Shown: piece after piece, positions 6,009-9,128 of the stretch
Layout of the letters: every line of letters starts with the position of its first letter
Numbering within the stretch: the first letter of the stretch is position 1
Assembly (NCBI GenBank): GCA_035513175.1
Contig: DATKCN010000237.1
Span: 1-9,128 of the forward strand
DNA: 9,128 nt
Direction of reading: 5' to 3'
Source: DATKCN01 sp035513175
GTDB lineage: Bacteria; Chloroflexota; Chloroflexia; Thermomicrobiales; CFX8
Notes under the pieces: generated by a model
The model's database searches: none
Seen by the model: the letters and a program-made list of their open reading frames with translations, nothing else
What the model was told of the DNA's origin: nothing
Translations under genes and position numbers: made by a program

Positions 6009-6314
6009 TCAGTTGCCGAGCAGGTAGAAGCTGACGAGGACCATCGCGAAGCCTCCGGCGATGTAGAAGGCGCCCCAGGCGCGGTGGCGGGCGCCGTGCC
6101 TGCGCGAGCCGAGGCCGCGCCAGTCGGTGTAGCGCAGGTAGCCGTCCAGCATCTGGCCCAGGCCGTAGGGGCCCAGCGCCGCGCCCATCGTGCGCTCCGA
6201 GTCCCGGATCAGCCCGGCGATGAAAACGATCATCAGCACGAACATCAGCAGCTCGTAGGGCGCGCGCCAGCCTGGCTGCGCCTGTTCCGACCGCTCCGTG
6301 CGTCTGTCTCCCAT
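6009..6314 (-). CDS. Small two-helix membrane protein, function unknown
   Basis: A 101-residue protein starting at the ATG at 6314; no strong ribosome site is seen, so the start is provisional. The N-terminus is charged and polar (about 18 residues). A hydrophobic segment spans about 20-37 (ELLMFVLMIVFIAGLI), then a 40-residue loop with aromatic and basic residues (YRYTDWRGLGSRRHGARHR). A second segment at about 80-99 (WGAFYIAGGFAMVLVSFYLL) runs almost to the end. The layout suggests a helical hairpin in the membrane. No family motif is recognised. It lies convergent with sucD and divergent from the Nudix gene, so it is probably a single-gene transcript. The membrane composition and complete frame support it as real. 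Confidence 0.65.
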   Translation of the reverse strand: MGDRRTERSEQAQPGWRAPYELLMFVLMIVFIAGLIRDSERTMGAALGPYGLGQMLDGYLRYTDWRGLGSRRHGARHRAWGAFYIAGGFAMVLVSFYLLGN

Positions 6315-6498
6315 ACTCAGGCGCCTGTCCCTATAGCGCGCTCGCTGCTGGGCAGAATACCGGAAGCTGCGCCGCCCGTCACGCTGTCTCCGTGCCTACC
6401 TTGCCACTGTCGATACCATTAGACACATACGACGCGCGGTGGGATCATGCATGTCGCAACCGAACAGCCCACCGTCACCTGTCTGGTAGGATGTCCCG

Positions 6499-7191
6499 GT
6501 GATGCATCAGAGCCGCCTGCAACGATTGTCAGACCTGACCCACGTGGGCATGCCACGGGCCGCCAGCGTGCTGCTCGCGGAGGAGGGGCGCTTCCTGTTG
6601 GGCGTGCGCCCGCCGGTCGTCGAGCGCAACCGCGTGCTGCTGCGCCTGACCGGCATTGGCGGCTGGGCGGTTGGCGACGAGACCTTCGCCGAAACCGCCG
6701 CCCGCGAGACGCTGGAGGAAACGGGCTGCCACCTGCGCCTGCTCGATCTGGACCAGACGCTGGTCGTACAGTCGCCCGACGACATGCAGCGCTCGGCGTT
6801 TCCCGGCGAGGTCGCCCCGGCCGCGCTCGTCTACCGCCGCTTCGGAACCGCGCCGTTCGACCCCTGGTCGCCGGCATTCGAGTCCAGCGCGCCGGTGGCC
6901 GTCTACGCGGGCCTGCTGCTGGGGCAGCCGTGTGTCGTGGCGCACGCTGAGTTGCCGCTGTTCATGTGGCTCTATCCCGAGCAGCTGATCGGTCTGGCGG
7001 ACAGTGACGCTCCGCTGGAGTACCTGCTGGCCGACGGCGCGGACATCCTCGGCACGGCGGACTACGATCCGCGGCAGGCGATCGCGCGGCTGACTGATAG
7101 CATTCAGGCGCTCGTGACCGCGCTTGGCGCGCGAGCGTTTCCGTTCCTGAGCGATATTGCGCGTCTGACACAGCCGGCGAGGGTAGAATGA
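6499..7191 (+). CDS. Nudix hydrolase
   Basis: A 230-residue protein with a full-length Nudix box at residues 55-77. Gly55, Glu61, Arg69-Glu70, Glu73-Glu74 and Gly76 fit GX5EX7REUXEEXGU, except that the hydrophobic U positions are Thr71 and Cys77. These Glu residues bind the divalent metal used to hydrolyse nucleoside diphosphates linked to another moiety. The N-terminal beta-strand AASVLLAEEGRFLLGVR (21-37) is typical of the fold. About 150 residues after the box are not family-specific, so the substrate cannot be named. The first start is GTG at 6499, with an ATG directly next (6502); AGGA at 6488-6491 suits either, and a TAG at 6487-6489 blocks anything longer. The stop overlaps the next start by ATGA, indicating translational coupling. 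Confidence 0.88.
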   Translation: MMHQSRLQRLSDLTHVGMPRAASVLLAEEGRFLLGVRPPVVERNRVLLRLTGIGGWAVGDETFAETAARETLEETGCHLRLLDLDQTLVVQSPDDMQRSAFPGEVAPAALVYRRFGTAPFDPWSPAFESSAPVAVYAGLLLGQPCVVAHAELPLFMWLYPEQLIGLADSDAPLEYLLADGADILGTADYDPRQAIARLTDSIQALVTALGARAFPFLSDIARLTQPARVE

Positions 7192-7526
7192 GCAAACCAG
7201 CACGTGGCAGGGACCTCGATCTGACCGGGCTGACCCAGCGCCTGCGCGCGCTGAACCCCGGCCTGACGTTGATCCGCGCCGAGCCGTCGCCGAAGCCCGG
7301 CGCGGATGTGCGCGTCATCATCGAGACGACACAGGCGGAGCTGAACGCGGTGCAGGGCCAGCTGAACCTGTCTGACCCGGCGCTGGACGGCATGCAGATC
7401 GAGACGATGATTCGCATGCTCGATCTGAAGCCGGGGGAAAAGCGCCGCATCGGGTTGCGCCCCGCGCAACCGGCCGGCGCCCTCGCGCGCCCGCCCGCCA
7501 AGGGCAAGCAGAAGTACGACGCCTGA
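7188..7526 (+). CDS. Uncharacterised 112-residue protein coupled to the Nudix gene
   Basis: The ATG at 7188 overlaps the Nudix stop (ATGA), with GAGGG 4 nt upstream, so the two are very likely translated together. No known family is recognised. The N-terminal 85 residues look like a small folded alpha/beta domain: LTGLTQRLRALNPGLTL, then the strand DVRVIIETT, then helices AELNAVQGQLNL and IETMIRMLDL. The C-terminus is basic and Pro/Ala-rich (RRIGLRPAQPAGALARPPAKGKQKYDA) and probably disordered. There is no signal peptide or membrane segment. A role tied to the Nudix enzyme is possible from position alone. Confidence 0.7.
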   Translation: MSKPARGRDLDLTGLTQRLRALNPGLTLIRAEPSPKPGADVRVIIETTQAELNAVQGQLNLSDPALDGMQIETMIRMLDLKPGEKRRIGLRPAQPAGALARPPAKGKQKYDA

Positions 7527-7571
7527 TGCCGAGCGGCAGCCCAGCGTGAGCAACGGGGAAGAGGATCGAGC

Positions 7572-8042
7572 GTGACGATTGCGGCGTTTGAGGCGCAGGC
7601 CTCGTGGCTGCCGACGGTCGTTGGGCGGCGCTGCTCGGCGATCCGCACCGATGGCGGCAAGATGCTCAGCCTGCATTTCGGCGAGCATCACGAGACTCGC
7701 GATGGCGAGATCGAGGCCGAGCGCACGATTACCGTCGAGGGCGCCTGGCGGGTGGAATCCTCGCTCGAGGTCATCGCCGGCTCGGCGGACCCGGACGACG
7801 AGCGGCTAGAGTATCTGGAACTGCTGGTCGACAAGTCGCTGGACCGCATTGACGTGACGCGTCCGGGCTACGATCTGGCGCTGTTCTTCCAGGATGGCTA
7901 CGTCGTGCGCTGCTTCCCGGTCGACTCGCTCGAATACGCCGAGGATGTCGAGGACCTGGAGGACGTCGAGGTCTCCTGGTGGGTCACCGGCGCCGGCATC
8001 CCGGACGATTGGGAGTCGGCCAACGCCGCGAGCGACCCCTGA
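7572..8042 (+). CDS. Uncharacterised acidic protein with internal duplication
   Basis: A 156-residue protein starting at GTG 7572, with GAGGA (7561-7565) 6 nt upstream and only 45 nt after the preceding gene, so probably the third gene of the Nudix cluster. No family is assigned with confidence. Two halves share a layout: LPTVVGRRCSAIRTDGGKMLSLHFGE (13-38) and LELLVDKSLDRIDVTRPGYDLALFFQDG (82-109) both read as leucine-rich strand, turn, then alternating hydrophobic strand ending in F plus an acidic residue. Each half is later followed by a Trp-containing strand. The region from 121 to 134 is strongly acidic (EYAEDVEDLEDVEV). The protein is probably cytoplasmic and beta-rich. Similarity to small two-lobed DUF families is a hunch only. 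Confidence 0.7.
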   Translation: MTIAAFEAQASWLPTVVGRRCSAIRTDGGKMLSLHFGEHHETRDGEIEAERTITVEGAWRVESSLEVIAGSADPDDERLEYLELLVDKSLDRIDVTRPGYDLALFFQDGYVVRCFPVDSLEYAEDVEDLEDVEVSWWVTGAGIPDDWESANAASDP

Positions 8043-8074
8043 CGGCGCGTCGCGCGCCGCTGCGTGCTGGACGA

Positions 8075-8110
8075 CGAACGGCTCCGGAGCATGTGCTCCG
8101 GAGCCGTTCG
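8075..8110. terminator. Perfect 17-bp inverted repeat between convergent genes
   Basis: CGAACGGCTCCGGAGCA (8075-8091) and its exact reverse complement (8094-8110) are separated by TG, so the RNA would form a hairpin of about 16 bp with a tetraloop. It lies 33 nt after the stop at 8042 and 54 nt beyond the end of the convergent CHRD gene. No T-run follows on either side, so it is at best a bidirectional or factor-assisted terminator or an RNA-end stabiliser. Two weaker hairpins flank it: GGCGCG/CGCGCC (8044-8058) and GGACCGC/GCGGTCC (8130-8149). Confidence 0.65.
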
Positions 8111-8163
8111 CGTGGAGTGGGGGTGGCGTGGACCGCGTCGCTGCGGTCCGCGGAGTGTCAGTG

Positions 8164-9128
8164 TCAGTCGAGCCAGATCTGTCCCCGGATCTCCCCGTCC
8201 GGGAACTCGCTGGTGTGGACGTTGACGTAGGTGTTGCCGATCAGCATCTGGTAGACGAAGGCCTCCAGTGACGTGCCGCCGATCTGCGCCTCAACAGCCT
8301 CCGAGATGATGAGGCGGTCCTCGGTGATTGTGGCGCATTCCAGCTCGCCATCAGGGGTGATGGGGGCGCTGGGTGGCGGGCCGTCAGCCGGGAAGAGCCA
8401 GGTGATGACGCCGCCGTTGGAACCGATGGGCGCGAGATGGATGTGCGCCATGGTGACATCGACGATGTCGTTCACTACGGTCTCACAGGTGATGGCGCCG
8501 TCGGCCTGGTGGTACCGCAGGGTGGTCATGCCGGTTGCGCCAGTGTCCGGCTGGGGAGCCGGGTCTGACACGACCTCCTGATCGTTGGTGAGCATGGCGA
8601 AGAAGAAGAGTTTGTTCTCCGGCCTCTGGATCTGCCCGCGCACCTCGCCGCCAGGGTGGTCGGTGGTGTGGAAGTTGACATAGGTGTCACCGGTAGCCAA
8701 CATCTCGACGAGATCGAAGAGGCTGGTTCCGTCCGGCAGGTCGTTAGCGGTGATCGTGCCTGCGACCATGTCGAGGTCAGTGGGCTCGGAGGCTGGTGGG
8801 CCGCTGGCCGGGTAGAGCCAGGCGATGATGCCGCCGTTGACGCCTACCGCGCCGGAGTGGATGTGGCCCATGGTGACGTCGGTGAGACCGTCGAAGGTGA
8901 TGTGGTAGTGCAGGGTCAGGCCGTCATCGCTGAGGAAGAAGGAAGCTACACCGCTTGCTTCGGTCTCGACGGGCGGGACTTCCTGGTCGCCACTCAGGAT
9001 GGCGTAGAACAGGCGCTCTTCCGGCAGCGGCGGCATGCCGTCGCCATGGCGCCAGTTGTGGTAGTGCTGGCCGACGTTGCCGGCCTCGACCAGCCACCCG
9101 GCCGGGTTGCCGGGCGTGTAGGTCAGGC
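8164..9128 (-). CDS. Tandem CHRD-domain protein (5'-partial)
   Basis: The frame is open from the TGA at 8164 to the right edge, so the N-terminus lies outside the window. The 30 visible codons before the internal Met at 9036 (including NVGQHYHNWRHGDG) read as protein. Counting from that Met, CHRD domain 1 covers about 7-138 and domain 2 about 142-290. Both show the family's landmarks: LFYAILSGDQEVPP / LFFFAMLTNDQEV at the start, DVTMGHIHSG / DVTMAHIHLA, GGIIAWLYPASGPP / GGVITWLFPADGPP, and a closing TYVNFHTTDHPGGEVRGQI / TYVNVHTSEFPDGEIRGQI. The CHRD domain was defined in chordin and is common in secreted or surface bacterial proteins, but has no established bacterial activity. The His-rich HIH and VNxHT motifs could bind metal; that is inference. 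No signal peptide can be judged from this fragment. Confidence 0.9.
   Translation of the reverse strand, partial: LTYTPGNPAGWLVEAGNVGQHYHNWRHGDGMPPLPEERLFYAILSGDQEVPPVETEASGVASFFLSDDGLTLHYHITFDGLTDVTMGHIHSGAVGVNGGIIAWLYPASGPPASEPTDLDMVAGTITANDLPDGTSLFDLVEMLATGDTYVNFHTTDHPGGEVRGQIQRPENKLFFFAMLTNDQEVVSDPAPQPDTGATGMTTLRYHQADGAITCETVVNDIVDVTMAHIHLAPIGSNGGVITWLFPADGPPPSAPITPDGELECATITEDRLIISEAVEAQIGGTSLEAFVYQMLIGNTYVNVHTSEFPDGEIRGQIWLD

Noticed and set aside
5930..6034. Possible short plus-strand gene beginning MRCEARHN
   Set aside because: There is no ribosome site and no recognisable motif, and it overlaps the 3' end of the opposite-strand membrane protein gene.
6401..6430. TTGCCA-based promoter for the Nudix gene
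   Set aside because: The -35-like hexamer is not followed by an acceptable -10 at 16-18 nt.

Overview
The window is GC-rich, densely coding bacterial chromosome. Strong purine-rich Shine-Dalgarno sites, several GTG starts, a single-domain rhomboid, paired YtxH-type small membrane proteins and a CHRD-domain protein would fit Chloroflexota (Thermomicrobia/Sphaerobacter-like). That placement is inference; no rRNA or phylogenetic marker is present. There are no tRNA or rRNA genes, transposases, phage genes or CRISPR arrays.

Layout, left to right. A DoxX-like membrane protein (2-811, +, cut by the left edge) ends at a strong intrinsic terminator (835-870). A minus-strand block follows, listed here in transcription order: YtxH-like protein (3468-3055), a 46-residue YtxH-like mini-protein (3000-2860), rhomboid protease (2691-1972, GTG start), and PIG-L/LmbE deacetylase (1738-1004). 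Divergent from it is the plus-strand sucC-sucD pair (3712-4854 and 4970-5842), the two subunits of succinyl-CoA synthetase of the TCA cycle. Then come a small two-helix membrane protein (6009-6314, -), a plus-strand cluster of a Nudix hydrolase (6499-7191) with two uncharacterised genes (7188-7526, 7572-8042), and a convergent CHRD-repeat protein (8164-9128, -, cut by the right edge).

The most unusual feature is not a gene. Four intergenic regions (883-1006, 1751-1867, 2706-2868, 4839-4951) contain short tandem arrays of 7-bp units that differ in sequence from place to place. Nearly every array is built on a unit beginning T-purine-purine, so TAA, TAG or TGA recurs about every 7 bp. Because 7 is not a multiple of 3, the better-preserved arrays (939-966 and 4917-4944, both read on the minus strand) place stops in all three frames. 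At the three same-strand gene junctions the arrays form inverted pairs: one arm follows the upstream gene with its stops in that gene's sense, and the other arm lies just upstream of the next gene's start with its stops antisense. The real stop codons of sucC, the YtxH mini-gene and the PIG-L gene all lie inside such arrays. The pattern is read directly from the sequence. A role in translational insulation, RNA folding or transcript processing is hypothesis.
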